NCBI RefSeq assembly: GCF_003854895.1
Contig: NZ_CP033966.1
Span: forward strand, 1,426,001 to 1,490,000
Direction of reading: 5' to 3'
Origin: Pigmentiphaga sp. H8
GTDB lineage: Bacteria; Pseudomonadota; Gammaproteobacteria; Burkholderiales; Burkholderiaceae_B
DNA: 64,000 nucleotides
The notes under the pieces were generated by a model. The model searched no databases, was not told the origin of the DNA, and was given only the letters and a program-made list of their open reading frames with translations. Position numbers and translations under genes: made by a program. Positions 17,523 to 24,568 of this stretch are shown in pieces (the stretch's first letter is position 1; the number at the start of each line of letters is the position of its first letter).

Positions 17523-17883
17523 CGTCGTCGCTCTCGCCGGCGAACAGGCGTTCCTTGGGGGGAGCGATCTCGGTCACGAGGTCGCGCACCAGCGGCTTGT
17601 TGGGCAGGGGTTCGACCGTGTGCGAGCTGCCAGGCTCCAGCTTGGCCAGACAGGCATACACGACCTTGCCGTCCAGGCGCATCATGCATTCCTTGCAGGC
17701 ATTGGCGTTGATGCAGGCATAGCGGAAGGCCAGCGTATCGTCCTGGTGCGCGCGCACCCAGCGCAGCGCGTCCAGCAGCGATGCGGCCGCCTGGGGCGGC
17801 ACGTCGTACTCGACGACGCGGGCCTCGGTATCGGCGCCGGCACGCCGGATCTTCAGGCGGATGGAGTCGTTGGGCGATGTCAT
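17512..17883 (-). CDS. Stand-alone SdhB-like 2Fe-2S protein
   Basis: A 123-residue protein resembling only the N-terminal plant-type ferredoxin domain of succinate dehydrogenase/fumarate reductase subunit B. Cluster cysteines are visible in CINANACKEC and YACLA, giving C-x5-C-x2-C-x11-C, one residue longer in the first gap than the classic SdhB spacing. The second domain with [3Fe-4S] and [4Fe-4S] clusters is absent, and the chain ends in a short acidic tail. The ATG overlaps the stop of the flavoprotein gene (ATGA at 17883-17880), so the two are probably made together and form a complex. It most likely passes electrons from the flavoprotein FAD to an unknown acceptor. Confidence 0.8.
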   Translation of the reverse strand: MTSPNDSIRLKIRRAGADTEARVVEYDVPPQAAASLLDALRWVRAHQDDTLAFRYACINANACKECMMRLDGKVVYACLAKLEPGSSHTVEPLPNKPLVRDLVTEIAPPKERLFAGESDDDDE

Positions 17884-19601
17884 GCGATGTCCTCCTGCCG
17901 GGCCTCGAGGCGCTGGACGGGCTGGGTGGCCAGCGTCCATTGGCCGTCGCGCCAGGCGATGGTCTGGTTCAGCGTCCAGGCGTCTTCCTGCCCGGGGTGG
18001 TCTTCGCGCTGGTGGGCGCCGCGGCTCTCGCGCCGCGCCAGCGCGCAGCGGGTCACGGCCTGCGCCACCAGCAGCATGTTGCGCAGGTCCAGCGTATCCA
18101 GCCGCACCGGGTCCTGCGGTCCGCCGCCCGGCAGATCGCTGCCGGCCCGCGTCCGCAAGGCTTCGAGTTCGCCCAGCGCCTGCCGCAGGCCAGCCTCGGT
18201 CCGGAAGGGTCCGACGTGGGTCTGCATCAGCGCCTGCAATTCCTCGATCAGCGACGCGGCATTGAGCCCGTCCGGCTCGCCGTGGCGCGGCGCGAGGCGT
18301 TGCAGCCAGGGGCGGGCCAGGGCCTCGAGTTCCTCCAGCGACGGCGGCTCCGGGCAGTTGGCGGCGGCGACGCGGCCGGCCCGCAGGCCGAAGGCGATCG
18401 CCTCGGTGATGGCGTTGCCCGACAGCCGGTTCGCGCCATTGGCGCCGCCCACGGCCTCGCCCGCGGCATACAGGCCGGGGACGTCGGTGGCGAGGTCGGT
18501 GTCCACCCGGATGCCGCCCATGTGATAGTGGGCGATGGGCGCCACTTCTATCATCTGTTTCGTCAGATCGATGCCCGCCTTGGCCAGCTTGTTGATGATG
18601 GGGCCGAAGGCCGCGCGCAGCGTGTCTTCGGGCACGTGGCGGAAGCTCAGCCACGCGCCGCCAGCCGGCGTGCCGCGGCCGGCCTCGACTTCCTTCAGGA
18701 TGGCGTAGGTCGCGGCGTCGCGGGTAGTGGTATAGCCCTGGCCCTCGGCCGCGTTGCCGTAGCGTTCGACGAATTCCTCGCCCTGATTGTTCAGCAGCTT
18801 GCCGCCCAGCTTGTAGCGGAAGGGATCCCACATGATGGGGTCGAAGCCGACCAGGCGCGGCGCCAGGTGGCCGATGGGGAAGAACTGCACGAACTCCATG
18901 TCGATCAGCCGGGCGCCCGCGCGCAGGGCCAGCGCGAAGCCGTCTCCGCCCATGTTGAGCGAGGCGCTGTTGCGGCGGTAGAGCCGCGTCAGGCCGCCGG
19001 TGGCGATGATGGTGGTCCCGGCCCGTATCAGGACCGGATCGCCGGTGCCCAGGTGCAGCGCCACCGCCCCGACGACACGGCCGTCCTTGCGCAGCAGCTC
19101 CACCACCAGCAGGTCGCCCACGCGCCGCACGCCGGCCTCGCGCGCGGCCTGCGCGCGCAGGGTCTTGGCCACGGCGGGGCCGGTGTTCAGGTAGTCGACG
19201 TAGACGCAGCGGGGGCGATCATGGCCGGGGGCGCGGGTCTGCGCCATCCGCTCGCCGTCGCGGGCCCAGCCCACGCCCCAGCGGTCCAGCAGGCGGATCG
19301 CGTCCACGCCTTCCTCGCACAGCAGCCGGGCCAGCGGTTCGCTGCACAGGCCGCGGCCGGCCGCCAGCGTGTCGCGCAGATGATGCTGCCAGTGGTCCGG
19401 CCCTTGCTCGCCCAGCGCGGCGGCCACGGTCATCTGGGCCATGATGGTGGCGCCGCCGCGTCCGATCAGGCTGCGGTCGGCCAGCAGCGCGCGCTTGCCT
19501 GCCTGCGAGGCGGCGATCGCCGCGCTCATGCCGGCGCCGCCGGCGCCTATCACCAGCACGTCGGTTTCCAGCGTGTGCGGGGTGGGGTGGGACATGTTCA
19601 T
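17880..19601 (-). CDS. SdhA/fumarate reductase-type FAD flavoprotein
   Basis: A 573-residue flavoprotein. The N-terminus has the dinucleotide-binding VIGAGGAGMSAAIAA, then GRGGATIMAQM, where covalent-FAD enzymes have a conserved histidine. It continues with YHMGGIRVDTD and GLYAAGEAVGGANGANR, and a C-terminal helical domain with the usual RRESRGAHQREDHP active-site region. This is the SdhA/FrdA/NadB/AprA superfamily, which oxidises or reduces CH-CH bonds or acts on amino and sulfo acids. There are no membrane anchor genes. It is translationally coupled both to livF upstream and to the 2Fe-2S gene downstream by ATGA overlaps. It probably oxidises the imported compound before or after ring opening by the oxoprolinase; the exact substrate is not predictable. 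Confidence 0.88.
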   Translation of the reverse strand: MNMSHPTPHTLETDVLVIGAGGAGMSAAIAASQAGKRALLADRSLIGRGGATIMAQMTVAAALGEQGPDHWQHHLRDTLAAGRGLCSEPLARLLCEEGVDAIRLLDRWGVGWARDGERMAQTRAPGHDRPRCVYVDYLNTGPAVAKTLRAQAAREAGVRRVGDLLVVELLRKDGRVVGAVALHLGTGDPVLIRAGTTIIATGGLTRLYRRNSASLNMGGDGFALALRAGARLIDMEFVQFFPIGHLAPRLVGFDPIMWDPFRYKLGGKLLNNQGEEFVERYGNAAEGQGYTTTRDAATYAILKEVEAGRGTPAGGAWLSFRHVPEDTLRAAFGPIINKLAKAGIDLTKQMIEVAPIAHYHMGGIRVDTDLATDVPGLYAAGEAVGGANGANRLSGNAITEAIAFGLRAGRVAAANCPEPPSLEELEALARPWLQRLAPRHGEPDGLNAASLIEELQALMQTHVGPFRTEAGLRQALGELEALRTRAGSDLPGGGPQDPVRLDTLDLRNMLLVAQAVTRCALARRESRGAHQREDHPGQEDAWTLNQTIAWRDGQWTLATQPVQRLEARQEDIA

Positions 19602-20389
19602 TCTCCGTTGGGGGCCAGGGCCCCCTCCAATTCCCGGGCCGGGGCCTCGGCGCCCAGGTAGGCCTGCTGCACGGCGGGGTCGGCCGCGAGATCGGCGGCA
19701 TTGCCTTGCAGCACCACGTGGCCGTGCTGCAGCACATAGGCCCGGTCGGCCAGCTCCAGCGCGATGCGGGCATTCTGTTCGACCAACAGGATGGTCTGGC
19801 CGGACGCCTTCCAGCGGAACAGCACCTCGTAGACGGCATCGACGAATTTCGGCGACAGGCCCATCGACGGTTCGTCGATGCAGACCAGCCGCCCGCGCCG
19901 CAGCCACGCGCGGCCCAGGGCCAGCATCTGCTGTTCCCCGCCCGACAGGGTGCCGGCCAGTTGGCCGCGCCGCTCGGCCAGGCGCGGGAAGGCCTGGAAC
20001 ACCTCGTCCAGGTCGGCGGCCACGGCGGCCTTGTCGTGGCGCCGCGGGTAGGCGCCCAGCAGCAGGTTCTCGCGCACCGTCATGTCCGGAAAGACGCGGC
20101 GCCCCTCGGGCACGCTGGCCACGCCGAGATCGATGACTTCGGCGGGCGCCAGGCCCTGGATCTCGCGTCCGTCCAGCAGGACGCGGCCGCTGGACGGGCG
20201 GGCCAGGCCCAGCACCGACTTGAGGGTCGTGGACTTGCCCGAGGCGTTGCCGCCCAGCACGGAGACGACCTCGCCGGGCTGGACGTGAAGGCTGACGCCG
20301 AACAGGGCCTGGACGGCGCCGTAGTGCACGTCGACGGCGTCCAGCTGCAGCAACGGGGGGGAAGTGGGTAGCTCAGCCAAGATGGGCAT
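19598..20389 (-). CDS. livF: ABC importer ATPase, LivF type
   Basis: A 263-residue ATPase of the branched-chain amino acid/amide importer class. Walker A is GGNASGKST, the signature is LSGGEQQ, Walker B is VCIDEPSMGLSP and the H-loop region is ILLVEQNA. The VEQNA and VASVPEGRRVFPDMTVREN sequences distinguish LivF from LivG. The start overlaps the 3' end of livG by 17 bases and the stop overlaps the flavoprotein ATG, so expression is coupled. Together with livG it drives the fused LivH-LivM permease. Confidence 0.93.
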   Translation of the reverse strand: MPILAELPTSPPLLQLDAVDVHYGAVQALFGVSLHVQPGEVVSVLGGNASGKSTTLKSVLGLARPSSGRVLLDGREIQGLAPAEVIDLGVASVPEGRRVFPDMTVRENLLLGAYPRRHDKAAVAADLDEVFQAFPRLAERRGQLAGTLSGGEQQMLALGRAWLRRGRLVCIDEPSMGLSPKFVDAVYEVLFRWKASGQTILLVEQNARIALELADRAYVLQHGHVVLQGNAADLAADPAVQQAYLGAEAPARELEGALAPNGE

Positions 20390-21233
20390 CCGAGTTGACC
20401 GGCCGCCTGCGCGCGCGGCCGAGGTAGGCTTCGACGACTTCGGGATGGTCCAGGGCCTCGGCCGGCGTGCCGGTGGCCAGTATCCGCCCCTGGTTGAGGA
20501 CGATGGCGTGATCGGCGATGCGGCGCACCAGCGACAGCTTGTGCTCGACGACCAGGATGCCGAGCTGGGGCTGTTCCGCGCGCAGCGCGAGCAGCAGGTC
20601 GGTGAGTTCGGCGGTCTCGCTGGGATTCATGCCGGCCGCCGGTTCGTCGAACAGCACGAAGCGCGGCCGGGCCGCCAGCACGCGGGCCAGTTCCAGGCGC
20701 CGGCGGTTCGCGTACGAAAGACTGTAGGCCGGCTGGTCGCGCCGTGGCCAGAGCCGTTCGCCGAAGCGTTGCAGGGCCGCGCGGGCGCGCTCCTGCGCCT
20801 GGGCGCGGCGGCGGCGCCAGGCGGGCAGGCCGAGCAGTTCGCCGGCGATCTCGGTCAACGGATCGACCAGCCGCGCGGATCCCGTACGGCCCAGCAGCCC
20901 GGCCTGGGTGCCCAGCATCACGCTGTCCCACACGCTCAGGGCGGGGAACACGCGCGAGGTCTGGAAGCTGCGGCCCAGGCCCAGCCGGGCGATGCGCTCG
21001 GGGGCCAGTCCGTCTATGCGGCGGCCGTCCAGGAAGACATGTCCCGACGACGGCTTTTCGACCCCGCTCAGCAACTGGATCAGGGTCGACTTGCCCGCGC
21101 CGTTGGGGCCCACCAGCGCCACGGTCTGTCCCGGACCGACGGTGAAGCTGACGTCGTCCACCGCCTTGACGCCGCGGAAATGGCGGCTCAGGCGTTCCAC
21201 CCGCAGTCCTTGTTGTTCATCGCGAGTCGTCAT
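20373..21233 (-). CDS. livG: ABC importer ATPase, LivG type
   Basis: A 286-residue ATPase. Walker A is GPNGAGKST, followed by the LivG-specific LGLGRSFQTSRVFPALSV; the signature region is LSYANRRRLELAR, a degenerate form of LSGGQ-R often seen in LivG, and Walker B is FVLFDEPAAGMNP. It works with LivF to power the permease. It is separated from the permease gene by 130 bases that hold a repeat element, while it overlaps livF by 17 bases. Confidence 0.92.
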   Translation of the reverse strand: MTTRDEQQGLRVERLSRHFRGVKAVDDVSFTVGPGQTVALVGPNGAGKSTLIQLLSGVEKPSSGHVFLDGRRIDGLAPERIARLGLGRSFQTSRVFPALSVWDSVMLGTQAGLLGRTGSARLVDPLTEIAGELLGLPAWRRRRAQAQERARAALQRFGERLWPRRDQPAYSLSYANRRRLELARVLAARPRFVLFDEPAAGMNPSETAELTDLLLALRAEQPQLGILVVEHKLSLVRRIADHAIVLNQGRILATGTPAEALDHPEVVEAYLGRARRRPVNSDAHLG

Positions 21234-21291
21234 ATCAGTCGTTCATGGCAAAGGGGAGTCCGTTGCGACGTGTGTTCCGATCGAGGGCACA

Positions 21292-21360
21292 GCGGATCCG
21301 GCTTTGCCGGTCCGCCAGTGCCGCCCCCTTGAGGGGGCGCGCGTAGCGCGTAGGGGGTGG
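21292..21360. repeat. Extragenic repeat-like element with two hairpins
   Basis: GCGGATCCGGC (21292-21302) pairs with GCCGGTCCGC (21306-21315) with one bulged T, and CGCCCCC (21322-21328) pairs with GGGGGCG (21333-21339) around TTGA. A GCGCGTAGCGCG stretch and AGGGGGTGGG follow. This pattern resembles REP-like units scattered between genes in Achromobacter and Bordetella genomes, as I recall. Here it lies inside the operon between livG and the permease gene, where it may set relative mRNA levels. Confidence 0.6.
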
Positions 21361-21363
21361 GTT

Positions 21364-23244
21364 TCATCTTGCTCCGAGGAGGCCATGCGGGCGCAGGCGC
21401 AGCATGATCAGCAGCGCGACCCCGTAGGCCACCATGCGCCATTCGGCGAAGGGCCGCAGCAGTTCGGGCAGCAGGGTCAGCGCGAAGCCCGCCAGCGCCG
21501 CGCCGGTCAGGTTGCCCAGGCCGCCCAGCACCGCGATGGTCAGCAGCAGGATGGAGGCGCTGACGGTGAAGCTCTCGGGACTGACCACGCTCTGCACATA
21601 GGCGAACAGGCCGCCTGCCAGACCCGCCAGCAGGCCGGAACAGGCGAAGCCCGCGAGCAGGTAGCGGCGCACCGGCAAGCCGGCGGTGTGCGCGGCCAGC
21701 CTGTCCTCGCGTATGCCGCGCCAGGCCCGGCCCACGCCGGAGTCCAGCAGGCGCTGCGCCAGGAACAAGGCGATCCCGGCCACGGCCGCCACCAGCCAGA
21801 ACTTGCCGGCCAGGCTCGACAGCGGCAGTCCACCCAGCAGCGCCAGCCTGGGCGCGGGGATGCCGATGAACCCCATGGGGCCGCGCGTGACGTCCAGCCA
21901 GCTCATGAACACCAGGTAGCCGATCTGCCCGACGGCCAGCGTGCCCAGCGCGGCCGTATGGCCGCTGAGCTTGAGCAGGGGCAGGGCGGCCACCACGGCC
22001 ACACAGGCGGTGACCGTGGCGGCGCCGATCAGCGCGGCCTCGGCCGGCCAGCCGAAGTTGCGGGCCAGCAGCCCCACCGCGTAGGCACCCACACCGTAGA
22101 AGGCCGTGTGCCCGATGGACAGCACGCCCAGCGCGCCCGAGACCAGCGTGACGCTGGCCACCAGCAGCGCGAAGATCATGGCGTAGACCACGGCCTGCAG
22201 GAAATAGGCGTTCTGCGTGAGCGCCGGCAGCAGCGCCAGTACGGCAGCCACCGCCAGGAAGCCCCAGGGCGGGAGTTCCCAGGCGCGCACGGCGCCGCGC
22301 TGGCTCGAGGACGAGGCCAGCACGCTGGTGGTCGGCATGGCGCCCGCCGCGCCGCTGGCGCCGCCCAGCGCGTCCAGGCGTCGGTCGCCCAGGAGCCCGT
22401 GCGGCCGGAACACCAGGAAGACCAGCACCAGGCAGAAGGCCACCAGGTCGCGTGATCCTTCGCCGATGTAGGCGCTGGCCAGCGTTTCCACCACGCCCAG
22501 CAGCAGGCCGCCCAGCACCGCTCCCGGCGTGCTGGTCAGGCCGCCCAGCAGCGCCGCCGCGAAGCCCTTCAGGCCAAAGGGCAGCCCCATCTGCGGGAAT
22601 ACGCTCTTGAAATAAAGCGCGACCAGCACGCCGCTCAAGGCGCCCAGCGCGCCGGCCAGGGCGAAGGCCAGTTGCCGCACGCTGCCGGTGCGCACGCCCA
22701 GCTGCGCCGCGGCGTCGCGGTCCTGCGCGGTGGCGCGCAGCGCGCGGCCCCACCACGAGCGCGACAGGAACAGCGTCAGGGCCAGCGTGGCCAGCGCGCC
22801 GAAGCCGAAGATCAGCAGGTCGGTGCTGGTGATGTAGGCGTCGCCGAAGTAGTAGGTGGCTTCATCGAACGACACGGGGAAGGACTGGCTCTCGGGCGAC
22901 CAGATGATCTCGGCCAACTGTTCGATGATGAGGCTGATCGCCAGGGTGGACAGCACGGGGGCGATGTAGGGCGCGTTCTCCAGGGGGCGCAGCGCCACCC
23001 GTTCGAGCAGCATGCCGAGCAGCGCGACGATGAGCACCGATCCGGTGGCCGCGACCGGCAGCGGCAGTTGCAGCACGGCCACGCCGGTGAAGGCGATGAA
23101 GGCGCCCAGCATGAACAGCGCGCCCTGCGCGAAATTGATGAGGTTGGAAACGCCGAACACCAGGGAGAAGCCGAGCGCGATCAGGGCGTAGACCTGGCCG
23201 ATGGCCAGGCCGTTCAGAATCTGGCTGGCGAATAATTCGAGCAT
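21364..23244 (-). CDS. Fused ABC permease LivH-LivM
   Basis: A 626-residue membrane protein. Residues 1 to about 290 are a full LivH domain (LNGLAIGQVYALIALGFSLV, NFAQGALFMLGAF, LLGGLTSTPGAVLGG, FRPHGLLGDRR). A linker of about 35 residues rich in Ala, Gly and Ser follows, then a LivM domain (LSIGHTAFYGVGAYAVGLL, GRAWRGIREDRLAA, GLGNLTGAALAGF, LRPHGLLGAR). In most bacteria these are two genes. The reading frame is intact through the junction (about 22270-22400), so this is a real fusion, not a frameshift. It forms the inner-membrane channel of the importer. Confidence 0.92.
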   Translation of the reverse strand: MLELFASQILNGLAIGQVYALIALGFSLVFGVSNLINFAQGALFMLGAFIAFTGVAVLQLPLPVAATGSVLIVALLGMLLERVALRPLENAPYIAPVLSTLAISLIIEQLAEIIWSPESQSFPVSFDEATYYFGDAYITSTDLLIFGFGALATLALTLFLSRSWWGRALRATAQDRDAAAQLGVRTGSVRQLAFALAGALGALSGVLVALYFKSVFPQMGLPFGLKGFAAALLGGLTSTPGAVLGGLLLGVVETLASAYIGEGSRDLVAFCLVLVFLVFRPHGLLGDRRLDALGGASGAAGAMPTTSVLASSSSQRGAVRAWELPPWGFLAVAAVLALLPALTQNAYFLQAVVYAMIFALLVASVTLVSGALGVLSIGHTAFYGVGAYAVGLLARNFGWPAEAALIGAATVTACVAVVAALPLLKLSGHTAALGTLAVGQIGYLVFMSWLDVTRGPMGFIGIPAPRLALLGGLPLSSLAGKFWLVAAVAGIALFLAQRLLDSGVGRAWRGIREDRLAAHTAGLPVRRYLLAGFACSGLLAGLAGGLFAYVQSVVSPESFTVSASILLLTIAVLGGLGNLTGAALAGFALTLLPELLRPFAEWRMVAYGVALLIMLRLRPHGLLGAR

Positions 23245-23275
23245 GGGAGTGAGTGCGGTGGCCGGAAAAGGCTGC

Positions 23276-23302
23276 GCCGGCCGCGCCGTGAGGCGGGCCG
23301 GC
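23276..23302 (-). promoter_or_regulatory. Intercistronic stem-loop between receptor and permease genes
   Basis: GCCGGCC (23276-23282) pairs with GGCCGGC (23296-23302) and, past one bulged G, CGCC pairs with GGCG around a GTGA loop. Hairpins at this place, after the receptor gene of an ABC operon, commonly stabilise or partly terminate the transcript, giving more receptor than permease. There is no T-run after it. Confidence 0.55.
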
Positions 23303-23320
23303 GGCAGGCGCTGAAGGAAA

Positions 23321-24448
23321 TTACTTGCTCAGTTGGAATTCGCCGTTGCGGATCACCAGGAAAGTGGGCGCCTTGCGGACGTTGCCGTTCTCGTACTTGG
23401 TCACGCCGGTCACGCCCTCGTAGGGAGGGCCTCCCGCCAGTTCGTCGCGCACGCTTTGCCCGGTCAGCGGCTTGCCCGATTGCACGACACGGCGGATGGC
23501 GGCCACGCCCACGCCGGCCGCGTCATAGGCCAGCGCGGCGAACTGGTCGGGCGTACGGTTGTACTTGGCGCGATAGGCATCGGTGAAGGCCTTCTTGGAC
23601 GGATCGCCGGCGAAGAAGATGCTGTGGACGACCACGCCCTCGGCGGCCTTGCCCGCCAGCTCGATGAACTTGGGCGAGGTCAGCGGCACGCCGCCGCCCA
23701 CCGGGATGTCGACGCCGGCCTGGCGCAGTTGCTGGATGAAGATCGAGGCTTCCTGATAGGGCAGGGCCAGGAAGACGCCGTCGGGCTTGAGCGACTTGAT
23801 CTTGCTGACCAGCGGCCGGAAGTCACGGGCGCTGGGCATCACGGCCTCGGTCAGCAGTACCTTGCCGCCGTCCTTCTCGATCGCGGCCGAGGTGGCCTTG
23901 ACGGTGAACAGGCCCCAGTCGTCCTGCGAGTACGGGATGACGATGCGGTTGGCCTTGAGCTGCTTGTGGATGGTGTCGGCGTTGTACTGGGCCAGCACGT
24001 CGTCGGTATTGTTCTGCCGGAACTGATACGGGCTTTGCTTGCTGAAGTCCGGGTGCGACGAGGTGGGGCTGATCTGGGCGATCTTCGCCTCGGTGAAGAT
24101 GGGCGCCGCCGCCAGCGACGCCGTGGTCGACCAGGAACCGATGGCCAGCACCACGCCGGGCGTGGCCACGATCTTGCGCGCCACGGTGGCCGCTTCCTGC
24201 GGCGAATTGCGGTCGTCCTCGACCACCAGCTTGACCGGGCGGCCGTTGACGCCGCCGTCGGCATTGACCTTGTCCAGATACAGCTCGACGGCGTTCTTGA
24301 AGCTCGTGCCGTATTCGGCGAAGTTGCCGGACAGATGGGTGAACAGGCCGATGGTGATCGGCGGTTCCGCGGCCAGGGCGGGAGCGGACAGCAGGCCGGA
24401 GACGGCAGTGGCCGCCAGCAGGCGGCGGAAGGGGAGTCGCGTCGGCAC
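23321..24448 (-). CDS. Periplasmic receptor of a branched-chain amino acid/amide-type ABC importer
   Basis: A 375-residue LivK/UrtA-type receptor (Peripla_BP_6). After a Sec signal (RRLLAATAVSGLLSAPALA) the mature part begins AEPPITIGLFTHLSGNFAEYG, then GGVNGRPVKLVVEDD and IGSWSTTASLAAAPIF, where Ser/Thr residues contact ligand alpha-carboxyl or amide groups in the family. The start is uncertain: GTG at 24448 gives a normal signal peptide, whereas upstream TTG at 24520 adds an Arg-rich stretch. It is first in the operon that includes the permease, both ATPases, the flavoprotein and the oxoprolinase. The ligand is probably an amide or amino acid derivative. Confidence 0.88.
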   Translation of the reverse strand: MPTRLPFRRLLAATAVSGLLSAPALAAEPPITIGLFTHLSGNFAEYGTSFKNAVELYLDKVNADGGVNGRPVKLVVEDDRNSPQEAATVARKIVATPGVVLAIGSWSTTASLAAAPIFTEAKIAQISPTSSHPDFSKQSPYQFRQNNTDDVLAQYNADTIHKQLKANRIVIPYSQDDWGLFTVKATSAAIEKDGGKVLLTEAVMPSARDFRPLVSKIKSLKPDGVFLALPYQEASIFIQQLRQAGVDIPVGGGVPLTSPKFIELAGKAAEGVVVHSIFFAGDPSKKAFTDAYRAKYNRTPDQFAALAYDAAGVGVAAIRRVVQSGKPLTGQSVRDELAGGPPYEGVTGVTKYENGNVRKAPTFLVIRNGEFQLSK

Positions 24449-24462
24449 GTTGATTCTCGGTC

Positions 24463-24539
24463 GTTGATGAAAGAAAACGGCACCGCAACGTCGAGATCGG
24501 CGCGTTGTGGCTCGACGCAAACGTTATGCTTTCATCAAC
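24463..24539. promoter_or_regulatory. Exact 11-bp inverted repeat upstream of the receptor gene
   Basis: GTTGATGAAAG (24463-24473) and CTTTCATCAAC (24529-24539) are exact reverse complements 55 bases apart, and a further ATCAAC lies next to the right arm. On the minus strand TTGATG and CATAAC near the right arm could serve as a weak promoter for the operon. The paired sites are candidates for the MarR-like regulator encoded in this operon. Confidence 0.4.
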
Positions 24540-24568
24540 AAAACATCAACGTATTGTTACTAATAAGC

